Assembly: GCA_035295165.1 (NCBI GenBank)
Contig: DATGJN010000119.1
Location: 1 to 62,829 of the forward strand
Length of the DNA: 62,829 bases
Origin: a bacterium
GTDB taxonomy: Bacteria; Sysuimicrobiota; Sysuimicrobiia; Sysuimicrobiales; Segetimicrobiaceae
Direction of reading: 5' to 3'
Shown: one piece after another, positions 1 to 8,043 of the stretch
Position numbering within the stretch: the first letter of the stretch is position 1
Layout of the letters: the number at the start of each line of letters is the position of its first letter
Made by a program: the position numbers and the translations under genes
Notes under the pieces: model-generated
Databases searched by the model: none
Told to the model about the DNA's origin: nothing
Seen by the model: only the letters and a program-made list of their open reading frames with translations

Positions 1-112
1 CAGCAGCAGCCGCCCCGCTGGTGTGAGTTTGCCGCGTGCCCGGCCCATAAACGCCTCCCAGAGTGGGGCTTAGCTGCTCTGCCCCACAGGAACGCTGGAA
101 GGCTCTCATGTG

Positions 113-394
113 TCAACAACCTATCTGGGAACTACAACTAGGCTGTCCGATGTGGATGCCACGCGCGGTGTCCAGTGCGATAAGAGTATCCTGGTAGATA
201 AAAGCGGGATCGTCGTCGGGCGTCTGGAGATACCCACCTACGCCCAGCAAGTAGATGGACCATGGCCCCGGGCCGGCGAATGGTTCGCGTTTCACCGTCG
301 CAAAGGCCTGCTCGATCGGCGGGTCGCGAGTCTTACCCACCGCCGCGACGTAACGGGCAAAGAAATGCCTTAGTTTCGCTGACCGATCCAGCAT
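113..394 (-). pseudogene. Truncated protein-L-isoaspartate methyltransferase-like fragment
   Basis: The first 85 or so residues resemble the N-terminus of proteobacterial-style protein-L-isoaspartate O-methyltransferase relatives: a helical start (LRHFFARYVAAVG), then TRDPPIEQAFATVKREPF, GPGPWSIY, the TPDDDPAFIYQD segment and ARGIHIGQPS. In intact homologues GQPS leads into the SAM-binding Rossmann fold. Here similarity stops right after GQPS, and ten unrelated codons lead to a stop. No SAM-binding glycine motif follows in any frame, so the product cannot be an active methyltransferase. The break lies near position 140, and the fragment sits among other gene relics. The family call rests on pattern recognition of the conserved N-terminal segment and is fairly secure. 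The pseudogene status is inferred from the missing catalytic domain. Confidence 0.6.
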
Positions 395-496
395 GATCGG
401 CTGTCTCTATTTGACCATGTCTGACCTGGGCACCTCTCTACCCCTTTCGGGGAATACCGACATACCGGGGCAGGGGTCCGGGCGCACCGCCAGGGC

Positions 497-730
497 CTAT
501 TTTTCAAGAGCCGGCGAGGGGCTATTTTTTCTACCACGAGCTCGCTTCCAAGCCCGCTTCGACCCACGGGTGCTTGCCGCGGCGTGCGCTTCGCAGAACT
601 TTGCGTTGACCGTACGCACGGGCCGATCGCATGCCTCGTCGCCTTCGCGCCAAGCACAGAATCGTGTTGGCAGGCCGAGACCCCGAGATCTCCCTGATGA
701 TCGGTCGGACAGGGCGCCCCAAGGAGCCAT
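497..730 (-). CDS. Possible small cysteine-containing protein
   Basis: A 77-codon frame whose C-terminal half is basic and holds three spaced cysteines (FCAWREGDEACDRP, then KFCEAH) before an Arg/Lys-rich tail. This is reminiscent of short zinc-binding proteins of unknown function. The N-terminal part looks less like protein, so the real start may be internal. I do not recognise a family. It lies in a decayed region between the methyltransferase fragment and a frameshifted gene on the other strand, so it could itself be a remnant or a chance frame. No function is assigned. Confidence 0.25.
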   Translation of the reverse strand: MAPWGALSDRSSGRSRGLGLPTRFCAWREGDEACDRPVRTVNAKFCEAHAAASTRGSKRAWKRARGRKNSPSPALEK

Positions 731-933
731 GAACCGACTAGCGCCTCAGGATCCTTGGTGTCCAGGACCTCGAGCACATGACCCAATGTCATGAACGCGG
801 CGCCGCGGGTATCCTGGAGGTGAAAGAGAAGGGGATAGACCGCCTCAACGGTGTTGCGATGCCCGAGCCAACGTGTTTCTAGCCACCAAGGCGATGCTGC
901 CGCGTCCACAGAGGCACCTGCGAGGATGCTCCA

Positions 934-1274
934 TTGCGGCCACGCTTTCTCGACGGCGTTCCCGAGGAGCAGGAGTCCGAAGCGTTTCTTGGGATCGCGC
1001 TGGTGTATCTTCATGCCGGCGCGCGGATGGAGGCGCAGGCTGCTCTTGAGCGTGGCCTTGAACTTGCACGCAACAGGACGATGAGGCGCTCGAGGCCCGG
1101 ATCGAGTTTGCCCTAGCCGCGCTCGACCACGATCTCGAGCAAAGCGGTCAGGCCCAAAGGAGGATCAACCGCGCCATCCACGTGCTCAGCCACAGGGACG
1201 ACCGGATATCTCGCGTGGCGGCCCGCGATCTCGAGCTTGCGATCGCCGCGGCCGGCGTGGGCGTCCTCGCATAG
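934..1274 (+). pseudogene. Frameshifted helical-repeat (TPR-like) protein remnant
   Basis: The first part reads RFLDGVPEEQESEAF, then LGIALVYLHAGARMEAQ and AALERGLELARNR, which looks like a tetratricopeptide-type helix pair. Around 1073-1080 the frame breaks. The frame beginning at 1077 then continues the same protein style (DDEALEARIEFALAALDHD, then QAQRRINRAIHVLSHRDDR, RVAARDLELAIAAAGVG) to a TAG at 1272-1274. Together they look like one all-helical protein interrupted by a one-base indel. No proper start or ribosome-binding site is visible upstream, where a stop lies at about 880. The strand is chosen because both halves have natural-looking composition, while the opposite strand also has an open frame. 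Function unknown. A sequencing indel is the alternative to true decay. Confidence 0.45.
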
Positions 1275-1440
1275 CCTCGCCGTGCGCTGTCCGCGTCTGC
1301 GTCAGCATCCGCACTCCTCGTTTGCTATCGTGCTGCTATTCCGCCAGGAGAAACTCAGGCAAACTGAGCGGGACGGAACATGGTTGGAACCTGTACTGGG
1401 AAAGGCTGAGCGGGGCTCAGGACAAACAGGTGTGCCCGGT

Positions 1441-1493
1441 GGACGATCGCTTACACCGAGGAGGTCGCGGGTTCGACCCTGCCGCGCCCACCA
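1441..1493 (+). pseudogene. Degenerate tRNA-Val(UAC) 3' fragment
   Basis: The anticodon loop CTTACAC (1450-1456, anticodon TAC) and its 3' stem CGAGG (1457-1461) match the better-preserved copy 150 bp downstream. A T-arm-like segment (GCGGG, loop TTCGAC, CCTGC) and an acceptor 3' strand CGCGCCC with discriminator A and encoded CCA (1483-1493) follow. The 5' anticodon stem (GATCG) does not pair properly. The T-loop is one base short, and no 5' acceptor strand or D-arm is recognisable upstream. It is therefore a relic or a partial copy such as integration events leave at tRNA genes, not a working tRNA. Confidence 0.5.
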
Positions 1494-1579
1494 TTATCAA
1501 CATTACTGAACAACCATTCATCGTCCGGAGTACCCGGATTTCGTTAGCAGCCTCACGCCGAGCCATGAAATACAAGGGC

Positions 1580-1641
1580 TGGCGAGCGGCGCCTCGCTTA
1601 CACCGAGGTGGCCGCAGGTTCGAGTCCTGCCTCGCCCACCA
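1580..1641 (+). tRNA. tRNA-Val(UAC)-like sequence lacking a D-arm
   Basis: The 3' two-thirds is a textbook tRNA. Anticodon stem CCTCG/CGAGG (1592-1596, 1604-1608) encloses loop CTTACAC with anticodon TAC at 1599-1601. A five-base variable region follows, then T-stem GCAGG/CCTGC with loop TTCGAGT (1614-1630), acceptor strand CTCGCCC, discriminator A and CCA to 1641. On the 5' side a candidate acceptor strand GGCGAG (1581-1586) can pair with CTCGCC, but only about five bases separate it from the anticodon stem. The whole D-arm, about 17 bases, is missing. Such tRNAs work in some mitochondria but are not expected in bacteria, so a deletion-bearing pseudogene is likeliest. The amino-acid identity is secure; function is doubtful. 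Confidence 0.45.
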
Positions 1642-1788
1642 TTCGTTCCACATGGCCCGGAACGCCGACGGCCCCCCGCCAAGCCAGGACCAACCACGTC
1701 GCCAGGATAAACAGCGTGGGATTCGTGCTCACCGTTCCAGCGAGCGGGTAATTGGCATTCATGCGTCCTCGGGAGACGGGGGGGAGAT

Positions 1789-2676
1789 TCATGAATGGCT
1801 TGGATCTCCGTTGATCGAGTCGAGACTGGCAAGCAGTTCAAAGGGGATCTGCAGCATCGAAGCCTGGAGGTTTTCCCGAAGATGCCTGAGGGAAGATGTT
1901 CCTGGAATCAGGAGGATGTTGGGCGAGCGTTGGAGGAGCCAGGCCAGCGCGACCTGCATGGGCGTGGCGTGAAGTGCTGTTGCGGCTGCGTCGAGTACCG
2001 ACGACTGCAGTGGAGTGAAGCCTCCTAGCGGGAAAAACGGAACGTAGGCTACGCCGTGTGAAGCGAGATGGTCCATGAAAGCATCGTCTCGTCTGTGTGC
2101 CACGTTGTAGAAATTCTGGACGCAAACGATCTCCGAAATGGTCTGGGCCTCGGCGAACTGCGCGCGGGTAACATTGCTGAGGCCGATGTGGCGGATGAGC
2201 CCTTGACGCTTGAGTTCAAGCAGGGCGGTAAGCGGCGCTTCAATGGAGCCCTCGGCGGGCTCCGATACTCCACCGACCCGAAGGTTGACGACATCGAGAG
2301 CGTCGAGGCCGAGATTTCTAAGGTTGTCATGAACGCCATCGATTAACTCCTGACGGGAAAGGGCATGAATCCACGACTTGTCGGCACCCCGGCGGGCGCC
2401 AACCTTGGTGACGATCACGAGGCCCTCCGGATAAGGATGGAGCGCCTGTCGAATGATTTGATTCGTCACATGCGGACCGTAGAAGTCGCTGGTATCGATA
2501 TGGTTCACGCCCGACTCTACGGCCTTGCGCAGAACCGCGATTGCGGCGTCAATATCGTGAGGAGGTCCCCATACCTGCGGGCCGGCAAGTTGCATTGCAC
2601 CGTAGCCCCCGCGGTTCACTCTCGTTGATGTGCCAGGCAGCACGAAGCTGCCGCCGAGATCAGTGTGTTCAATCAT
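1789..2676 (-). CDS. Aldo/keto reductase
   Basis: A 295-residue aldo/keto reductase that should reduce carbonyl compounds with NADPH in the cytoplasm. The family signature GVNHIDTSDFYG near residue 55 supplies catalytic Asp and Tyr, and VTKVGA supplies the catalytic Lys. The usual active-site His of the fourth motif is replaced in DVVNLRVGG, as in the YdbC-like branch, which includes predicted pyridoxal reductases. The C-terminal IPGTSSLRHLRENL is the standard NADP-binding region. Length is normal. The start is clear: AGGAGG lies just upstream of ATG on the minus strand. It follows an SDR gene in the same direction with about 80 bp between them and probably shares its promoter, opposite a TetR gene. 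The exact substrate cannot be read from the sequence. Confidence 0.88.
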   Translation of the reverse strand: MIEHTDLGGSFVLPGTSTRVNRGGYGAMQLAGPQVWGPPHDIDAAIAVLRKAVESGVNHIDTSDFYGPHVTNQIIRQALHPYPEGLVIVTKVGARRGADKSWIHALSRQELIDGVHDNLRNLGLDALDVVNLRVGGVSEPAEGSIEAPLTALLELKRQGLIRHIGLSNVTRAQFAEAQTISEIVCVQNFYNVAHRRDDAFMDHLASHGVAYVPFFPLGGFTPLQSSVLDAAATALHATPMQVALAWLLQRSPNILLIPGTSSLRHLRENLQASMLQIPFELLASLDSINGDPSHS

Positions 2677-2757
2677 TCCGTTCCTCCTGTTCTGTGCATC
2701 ACGCGTCGTGGGAAGTCAAAAAGACGCTCCCGCCAGTTCATGCATTCGACGGTGAGT

Positions 2758-3672
2758 CTACCGCAACGAACTTGAAAGGCTGGACCCAGCGAAATAGCTT
2801 GGCCGGTCGAGATCGGCAATAAGCCCTGGCTGCTTGGGCTGCCACCCCAGCAGTTCCCGAGTTCGCTGACTCGAGGCCGGGGTGTCCATCGCTGCAAACT
2901 GCGCGAACCAACCAAAGTAGTTGGCCGCTTCCTCGGGAGACTTGCTGACAACCGGCACATTCAGGCGGCGGCCGATTACACGGGCGATTTCTCGGAGGGG
3001 TACGCCTTCGTCGGCGACCGCGTGATATCGGGCTCCCGCCGCGCCCTCCTCCAGCGCGAGCCGGTAGAGATGAGCAGCATCGAGGCGGTGCACGGCGGGC
3101 CAACGGTTGAGCCCGTCGCCCAGGTACGCCGCATCGCCTTTCTCACGCGCGATCCCGATGAGAAGCGGAACGAAGGCGTGGTCACCGTCGCCATGGACTA
3201 GAGGAAGACGCACCATCGACACACGCACGCCACGCTTCAGCAGCGTCTCGGCCGTTGCTTCCGACGCACGGGGATACGAGGCAGAGGCCGGGAGAGGAGC
3301 ATCTTCCTCCGTAGCCATGCGTCCCAGCGCCACCGTCGCCAGCGCGGAGGTGACAAGCAGTGGCCGTTCGGAGCCTTCGAGCGCCGAGCCGAGCGCCTCG
3401 ATGGCGTGCTTGTCGATCTCGCAGTTTTCGGCGACTTTCGAGAAGTCGTGGATGAAGCCCGTGTGAATCACGCCATCCGATATGGCTGCTCCGCGACGCA
3501 GACTCTCAAGGTCTTCGAGCGAAGCGCGATGTACTTCAGCTCCGGCCGCGGCAAGCGACTTGGCTGCCTTCTCCGAACGGGCGAGGCCGAGTACTTGATG
3601 CCCCGCGTCGATCAACTCTCGGACGATTGCGGAGCCGATGAATCCAGTGGCGCCGGTGACGAACACCCGCAT
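2758..3672 (-). CDS. NAD(P)-dependent epimerase/SDR family oxidoreductase
   Basis: A 304-residue atypical extended short-chain dehydrogenase/reductase. The N-terminus [16 protein letters not shown] carries the TGxxGxxG dinucleotide-binding motif. Where classical members have Tyr-xxx-Lys, this one reads [11 protein letters not shown], so the Lys position is Ser. That is typical of the SDR_a5-like subgroup, in which classical catalysis is uncertain. The C-terminal half ([18 protein letters not shown], then [16 protein letters not shown]) matches the NAD-epimerase substrate domain. A strong GGAGG precedes the ATG. It is transcribed away from the TetR gene and towards the aldo/keto reductase. The three genes look like a locally controlled detoxification or redox cassette with lower GC than the rest of the window, which suggests recent transfer. 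Confidence 0.85.
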   Translation of the reverse strand: MRVFVTGATGFIGSAIVRELIDAGHQVLGLARSEKAAKSLAAAGAEVHRASLEDLESLRRGAAISDGVIHTGFIHDFSKVAENCEIDKHAIEALGSALEGSERPLLVTSALATVALGRMATEEDAPLPASASYPRASEATAETLLKRGVRVSMVRLPLVHGDGDHAFVPLLIGIAREKGDAAYLGDGLNRWPAVHRLDAAHLYRLALEEGAAGARYHAVADEGVPLREIARVIGRRLNVPVVSKSPEEAANYFGWFAQFAAMDTPASSQRTRELLGWQPKQPGLIADLDRPSYFAGSSLSSSLR

Positions 3673-3707
3673 TTCAGATTCCTCCTCGAACAGTGCTTCG
3701 TTCGTGT

Positions 3708-3713
3708 TATAAT
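3708..3713 (+). promoter_or_regulatory. TATAAT -10 element in the TetR/SDR divergent region
   Basis: A perfect TATAAT lies about 24 bp before the TetR start codon, inside the AT-rich 64-bp space between the two divergent genes. No good -35 is visible 17 bp upstream. The surrounding ATAATGATTTTAT is a partial inverted repeat and could be part of a TetR operator controlling both directions. Confidence 0.5.
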
Positions 3714-3736
3714 GATTTTATGAAGGATTCTTCGGT

Positions 3737-4390
3737 TTGGCTATTCGCATTATGGCCACTGACACGCTAACCGCATTTGAGCCAAGAAAGACGCCTGTTC
3801 AGGAGCGGGCCGCGGTCACGGTCGAGGCGATTGCCGAAGCGACTGTTCAGGTTTTGTTGACCCACGGCTCCGACCGATTGACGACAACACGTGTCGCGGA
3901 ACGGGCGGGCGTCTCCGTCGGAACGCTCTACCAGTACTTCCCGAACAAACACTCTCTGCTATTTGCGGTGTTGAAGGAACATCTGAAGGCGGTCTCCGAC
4001 AGGGTCGAGGTCACCTGTGAGCGTGCAAAACATAGGCCGCTCGCCGAAATGATCAAACAGATGGTCGAGGCATACGTGGACGTCAAGATGGAACGCTCGG
4101 ACATTGCCGTGGCCCTCTACCACATCGCGCCGGACCTAGGCGGACCCGCGTTGCTGAAGCGAGTTCTCCAACGCCTACGGAAGGCCATCAAAGCGATGCT
4201 TGAGACGGCGCCGGATATGACGTCGCAGCCCGACAAGTTCGCCGTAGAAATGATGTTGGCTGCGATGTCAGGCGCGATGCGCTCAGTCCTGGAGGCGGGA
4301 GCCTCGCCAGCAATGATGCGGAAGCTGAAAGAGCACCTGGTGCTGCTTTGTCAGTCTTACCTGGCGGCCGCCACGGGAGGTCGTCTTTAA
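3737..4390 (+). CDS. TetR/AcrR family transcriptional regulator
   Basis: A 217-residue one-component repressor. The N-terminal helix-turn-helix reads TTTRVAERAGVSVGTLYQYF followed by PNKHSLL, the TetR signature. The C-terminal two-thirds is an all-helical ligand-binding and dimerisation domain with no conserved ligand motif. It is divergently transcribed from the SDR and aldo/keto reductase genes, with 64 bp between, so it probably represses them and itself until a small carbonyl or drug-like ligand binds. Start choice is uncertain. TTG at 3737 has AAGGA nine bases upstream, while ATG at 3752 would remove five residues and still leave the whole domain. Base composition is lower in GC than neighbouring genes. 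Confidence 0.88.
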   Translation: MAIRIMATDTLTAFEPRKTPVQERAAVTVEAIAEATVQVLLTHGSDRLTTTRVAERAGVSVGTLYQYFPNKHSLLFAVLKEHLKAVSDRVEVTCERAKHRPLAEMIKQMVEAYVDVKMERSDIAVALYHIAPDLGGPALLKRVLQRLRKAIKAMLETAPDMTSQPDKFAVEMMLAAMSGAMRSVLEAGASPAMMRKLKEHLVLLCQSYLAAATGGRL

Positions 4391-5138
4391 TGACTGAGTT
4401 CGAACGTGTTGTTCAGTGCTGCCAGCGCCCTACCGGCGCGACGTGACACGAGAGCGTTTGAAGCACTTCATCTAATCGCACCCTGGGGCATCGGGCAAGT
4501 CCCACTCGATATTCCGTTTGCCACTGAGAATTCTGAGAGTCGGAAGGGTGTAGGGAATCCGGTTTGGAAGCATTCGTGATGCGCGGGTCAGAGGTTCAAT
4601 TCCGATCGTCGGCTTCCCGTTGGCGACCGCAGCAGAGCCTCGAGCCCGTGCTTCACACGTCGTTTGACGGGCATGCGGGCGACCCACGAACCCTGATACT
4701 AGGGTTACAGTGTACTTCCGTCCGCTTCGACCGGGACATTTGTCAATCCCCGTCACCGCCATGGCGGCGTCCGGAACATAGAGCAATGCGAGCTTGAAAG
4801 GCAAATTCATTCCGCGTTCACCGGTTGGCACGCCCTCCTTGGGTGGGGGAGGGGGTGACTTCGTAATGATCGTACGCCAGCGCGCGGGCGGCTCGTAACC
4901 GTCTACACGGAGCGTCACCGGGATCGGAGAGACTGCCGATTTCCCTTCCTCGAGCATCGGACCGGCATGAATGACATCCTCGAGCGACGGCGTCGTGAGG
5001 TGTGGATTCGGGGGAATGGCATACCGCGCACGCTTGTACAGCACGGGCCGGACGTTCCCGTCGCATTTCCCGCACTCCTGCCACGTCGACGTGTTCGTTC
5101 GGCAGGTCGGCCACACCGAACACCGTGAACGTCCCATC
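4391..5138. other. Gene-poor stretch after tetR
   Basis: No protein gene is convincing in these 750 bases. A tRNA-Thr relic lies at about 4569-4618. On the minus strand between 4800 and 5100 there is a frame with some protein-like runs (IPPNPHLTTPSLEDV, LRVDGYEPPARW), but I cannot assign it and it has no good start. It may be another decayed gene. Confidence 0.35.
4569..4618 (+). pseudogene. tRNA-Thr(CGU) relic
   Basis: The sequence GCATTCGTGATGC matches a tRNA-Thr anticodon arm: stem GCA/TGC, loop TTCGTGA, anticodon CGT at 4575-4577. GCGGGTC and a T-loop-like GGTTCAATTCC follow, then CGTCGGC where the acceptor 3' strand would be. The end reads TTCC in place of ACCA, the T-stem pairs poorly, and no complementary 5' acceptor strand and D-arm are clear upstream. 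It is a degenerate copy. Identity as Thr is tentative and based on similarity to the usual bacterial tRNA-Thr arm. Confidence 0.4.
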
Positions 5139-5351
5139 ATGAACCGCAAAGGCTTCCGGAAGGTCAGCCAGGCGCAGGCCCGTCAGCAGACGGTCACCAC
5201 CCTCCAACACCTGCGCGACGAGTCCATCCGCATGGCCAAGGAATCGCTGGCGGAGGGGGCGTGGCGAGTCGCGCTGACCTGTTTGGGAAAGGCCGCCTTG
5301 TACGACGATCGGGCCACGGCGACGGAGGACATGCGCGACACTCCAAAGTGA
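5139..5351 (+). CDS. Small basic helical hypothetical protein
   Basis: A 70-residue protein, MNRKGFRKVSQAQARQQ followed by an amphipathic helical stretch (LQHLRDESIRMAKESLAEG, then WRVALTCLGKAALYDDRA). An open frame runs further upstream to 4971, but that part has an unnatural composition, and the internal ATG at 5139 is preferred. No ribosome-binding site is strong. The family is not recognised. The composition resembles short helical-bundle accessory proteins. It is isolated between the tRNA-Thr relic and a small secreted protein and may be part of a mobile or decayed segment. Confidence 0.4.
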   Translation: MNRKGFRKVSQAQARQQTVTTLQHLRDESIRMAKESLAEGAWRVALTCLGKAALYDDRATATEDMRDTPK

Positions 5352-5627
5352 GCGGCGAACGCACAGTTGAGAGTAGGGGGTCGGTGAGTTCCCGGCTGCC
5401 TCTCTCTTGCTGCGTCGCCCGGTTCCGGCACCGGCTCACCTCTGGTGAACGGGTGGAGTCCCATCTTCGTTGGGCTGCGCCCCATGGTGTTCGGGCACTC
5501 GGCAAAGTTGTACACTGCACTCATCGCGGGACAGCATTGCTTCAGGCAGCGTCTCCGGCCGTCCGGGGAAGGTAGTTGTAGACGACAGGACGGCGCAAGG
5601 TTCGAGACTCTGGTCGAGGGAAGCGTG

Positions 5628-5795
5628 ATGGCGAGGTGGAGATGCCTGTCTTTCGGACTGCTCGTATGGTGGCTTATCGTGACTTCGAAGGGGCTCGCCG
5701 ATGGCCCGTTCCCTACGCTCGGTGCTTGCCAACAGTACGCTCGGCATCACGCCGATGCTGCTTGGATATGCGTCGACGACCATCTCGGGCGTTAG
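5628..5795 (+). CDS. Small secreted hypothetical protein
   Basis: A 55-residue product that begins MARWRCLSFGLLVWWLIV, a basic n-region and hydrophobic core typical of a signal peptide, with likely cleavage near GLADGPF. The short mature part, TLGACQQYARHHADAAWIC, has two cysteines that could form a disulfide. A purine-rich GAGGGAAG precedes the ATG. An open frame extends upstream to 5445, but the internal start gives the natural secretion signal. Family not recognised. Confidence 0.45.
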   Translation: MARWRCLSFGLLVWWLIVTSKGLADGPFPTLGACQQYARHHADAAWICVDDHLGR

Positions 5796-6073
5796 GTGAA
5801 GGCCGATTCGCGGCTCGCGGTGATCCCCCGGGTGCGAGCGCCCGGGCAGAGTTCAACCAGGAGAGGAGGCAGGTCGGCGCGGCAAAGTAGGCGAGTCGTA
5901 TGGGGGCGCCCTCCTGGACAGATCACGGAGTCCGGGGGCACGCCGCGTCGCCTATCGACGCCCGGACGCAGACGGATCGCCACGTGTACCGGGAGTAGAC
6001 CAGGAAACCGCCCAACACCGCAGAGAACCCTCGCGCCAGAAGCGACTGTGCACCCCGAGACCCGGAGGCAGAC

Positions 6074-6733
6074 ATGATCCCGCTTGGGGATGTGTCTCGG
6101 CGTCCTCGACGCTTTGCCGTCATCACGGCCCTCATCATCCTGACGAACGGGTTCGCCTTCGCGCTTGAGCTGATGGGCGGTGTGACGTTTGTGACGACGT
6201 GGTCGGTGATTCCCGCCGACATCGCCGCCGGTCGTCACTGGATCACGATTCTGACGGCGATGTTCCTGCACGGCAGTTGGTTGCACATCGCGGGCAACAT
6301 GGTGTTCCTGTGGGCGTTTGGCCCAGAGATCGAAGACGCGATGAATCCCGCGCGGTATCTAGTCTTCTACCTCGCCGGCGGGGTGGCAGCGGCGTTCGCC
6401 CAGGTCGCGGCCAGCCCGGGTTCCACGGTGCCCACCTTGGGTGCGAGCGGCGCAATCGCTGCGGTGATGGGCGCCTTTCTGGTGACGTACCCACGCGACC
6501 AGATTCGCACCGTGCTGTTCTTCGGCTGGTTTGTCCGCGTCACCGTGATTCCGGCCGCACTCTTGATCGGCCTGTGGTTCTTCCTCCAGGTCCTGAGCGT
6601 CGGCGTGGTCGCAGACGTTCAAACGGGTGGGGTGGCCTACATGGCGCACATCGGTGGAGTCATCTTTGGGGCCGTGACCGCGCGATTGTTTGAGGATCCC
6701 GAGCGCGTCGGCCCGCAACCCTGGAGCGAGTGA
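6074..6733 (+). CDS. Rhomboid family intramembrane serine protease
   Basis: A 219-residue, six-helix membrane protease that cleaves transmembrane segments of other membrane proteins. The L1/TM2 signature is HGSWLHIAGNM (66-76). The catalytic Ser lies in GASGAIAAVMGAF (Ser125) and the catalytic His in AHIGG (His192). Hydrophobic segments fall near 15-35, 70-85, 94-112, 122-140, 155-175 and 188-205, which fits the bacterial rhomboid core without a cytosolic domain. The long loop with IEDAMNPARYLVFYL is typical of GlpG-like and YqgP-like members. It is monocistronic; neighbours give no substrate hint. The ATG at 6074 follows GGAGGCAGAC. Function as a protease is secure; substrate is unknown. Confidence 0.92.
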   Translation: MIPLGDVSRRPRRFAVITALIILTNGFAFALELMGGVTFVTTWSVIPADIAAGRHWITILTAMFLHGSWLHIAGNMVFLWAFGPEIEDAMNPARYLVFYLAGGVAAAFAQVAASPGSTVPTLGASGAIAAVMGAFLVTYPRDQIRTVLFFGWFVRVTVIPAALLIGLWFFLQVLSVGVVADVQTGGVAYMAHIGGVIFGAVTARLFEDPERVGPQPWSE

Positions 6734-7151
6734 GACCGGACGTCTCGGGCATCGAAACGCACGCCCGTGCGCCGGGGTCGACGGCGGTGCCGGCTTCGTT
6801 CACGTTCTCACACGCCCCGAAAATCGGAGAGGCGCCCGCCCAGGCCCGGCTTCTCACCATCTCGTGTCCGCCGCCGTCGTCGCCTACAGCTCGTCAGTCG
6901 TTCTCCGGAGCTCTCCCCGAAGTACGCCTGACCAGTTTCGGTGTCCGCGCGCGAGCGGTCGAGTCGGGTTTTTCGCCGGAGGGATTGCGCCTCCGTCACT
7001 ATATGTAACACAGGCCGAACGGCCTCACAATGCGGAAACTCAGTTCGCGCCATTTCTGGACAATGTGGCTAGTATCATGTGGACAAACCGGTCCATCTCT
7101 GCCCGATGCTGGGCACGTTAGGGGATAGCGCGTGTCGGGAGGCGGACCACG
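6734..7151. other. Intergenic stretch
   Basis: No gene seen. It contains one short inverted repeat, CGGAGG/CCTCCG (6977-6982 and 6990-6995, loop GATTGCG), followed by an AT-richer CACTATATGTAACA. That may mark an end or start of transcription, but no complete promoter or terminator can be defined. Confidence 0.35.
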
Positions 7152-7703
7152 ATGGATACAAAGTGGGCGTTCTGGAGCGGGGTGGCGGCTACCGCGGTCG
7201 TGTTCTTCATGACCGGAGCAACGACTGTGCAACTGGACGCCACCGCCTCGGGCCCGCGCGACCTCCTGGTCACCGGTCACACGGACCAGGGAGTGCTCGG
7301 CGGTCTCCTCTCGGCAGTGCCGGTGCCCCTCGGCACAGTGCGCGTCGTCAAGCGAAGTTGGGGACTCGTGGACACGTACATGGAACGGGTCGACGTCGTC
7401 GCGGCCGCGCTGGCCGACTACGCCGGCACCCCGTTGGCCGTGCAGGTGCGCCTACAACTCCCGGGCACCATCGTGGCCACCAACGCCACCGGACGCGACG
7501 GACAGACGCTCGTGTGGGCGTCACTTCCATCGGACGGTCGGTTGTGGGCGCAGTCCCGCGTCGTTCAGTGGCCCGTCGTGCTCCTTGTGGCCGTTGTCGC
7601 GATCCTGACGTTCGTCCGTTCAAAACCTCGTCGTGCAACCGGTTTCGTGACCGCGCGCGGTCCCGCTGGCGACCGCCCGTTCGGGCCAAGGCAGATCCGG
7701 TAA
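7152..7703 (+). CDS. Bitopic membrane protein, LppM/DUF3153-like
   Basis: A 183-residue protein with an N-terminal hydrophobic segment (WSGVAATAVVFFMTGATTV), an extracytoplasmic domain of about 110 residues, and a C-terminal membrane helix (VVQWPVVLLVAVVAILTFV) followed by a basic stop-transfer RSKPRR. The ATNATGRDGQTLVWASLPSD stretch just before the last helix resembles the end of LppM/DUF3153-type domains. That similarity is weak and from memory. GGAGG precedes the ATG. Genes around it are unrelated. Function unknown; an envelope role is inferred from topology only. Confidence 0.6.
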   Translation: MDTKWAFWSGVAATAVVFFMTGATTVQLDATASGPRDLLVTGHTDQGVLGGLLSAVPVPLGTVRVVKRSWGLVDTYMERVDVVAAALADYAGTPLAVQVRLQLPGTIVATNATGRDGQTLVWASLPSDGRLWAQSRVVQWPVVLLVAVVAILTFVRSKPRRATGFVTARGPAGDRPFGPRQIR

Positions 7704-8043
7704 CGGGTAGCGGCCGCTGGCGCACGACGGTCTTGCTCATTCGCGAGGGAGAACACGCGACGCGGTCTGGCGGCGAGGAAGGGAGGAAAAGTCGACGGCC
7801 GCCGCCCAGAGCGTAGCACCGGACTGGGCCGTCGCAGCCGTCAGACTCCCATCCTAGAGACGTGGCCCGCACTTGCGCCGGAGGGAGGAGCGCCTTCGTG
7901 GCCGTCCGGCGTTGCCGGCCGCACTCGATCGAGACGGTAGGGAGACAGTACACCCACCAGGACTACGGTCGCTACGTTCGGGCGAATACTACCGCCATCT
8001 CAAACGTATTAGCTCGTTCGCGGCCGCCGGCCCGCCCATCGGG
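7704..8043. other. Intergenic stretch
   Basis: No gene is supported on either strand. It contains the 12-mer AGGACTACGGTC (7959-7970), which recurs once in the leader of the glycine-rich gene at 14191-14202. Confidence 0.3.

Larger units (their letters stand above)
1275..1788. other. Gene-free stretch with tRNA remnants
   Basis: No convincing protein gene is visible. The stretch holds two sequences ending in tRNA 3' halves with CCA (1441-1493 and 1580-1641), about 150 bp apart. Short reverse-strand frames here (peptides such as RQDSNLRPPRCKR) are antisense translations of tRNA sequence. The 3' end of the aldo/keto reductase gene bounds it at 1789. Confidence 0.5.

Noticed and set aside
1417-1841. 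Reverse-strand peptides such as RQDSNLRPPRCKR and GRTRTCGHLGVSEAP
   Set aside because: These are well-known false translations of the antisense of tRNA genes, and they coincide with the two tRNA-Val remnants.
4818-5210. CAVCH as a haem c motif in a reverse-strand frame
   Set aside because: It occurs once in a frame without signal peptide, natural composition or a clear start; chance is likelier than a cytochrome.
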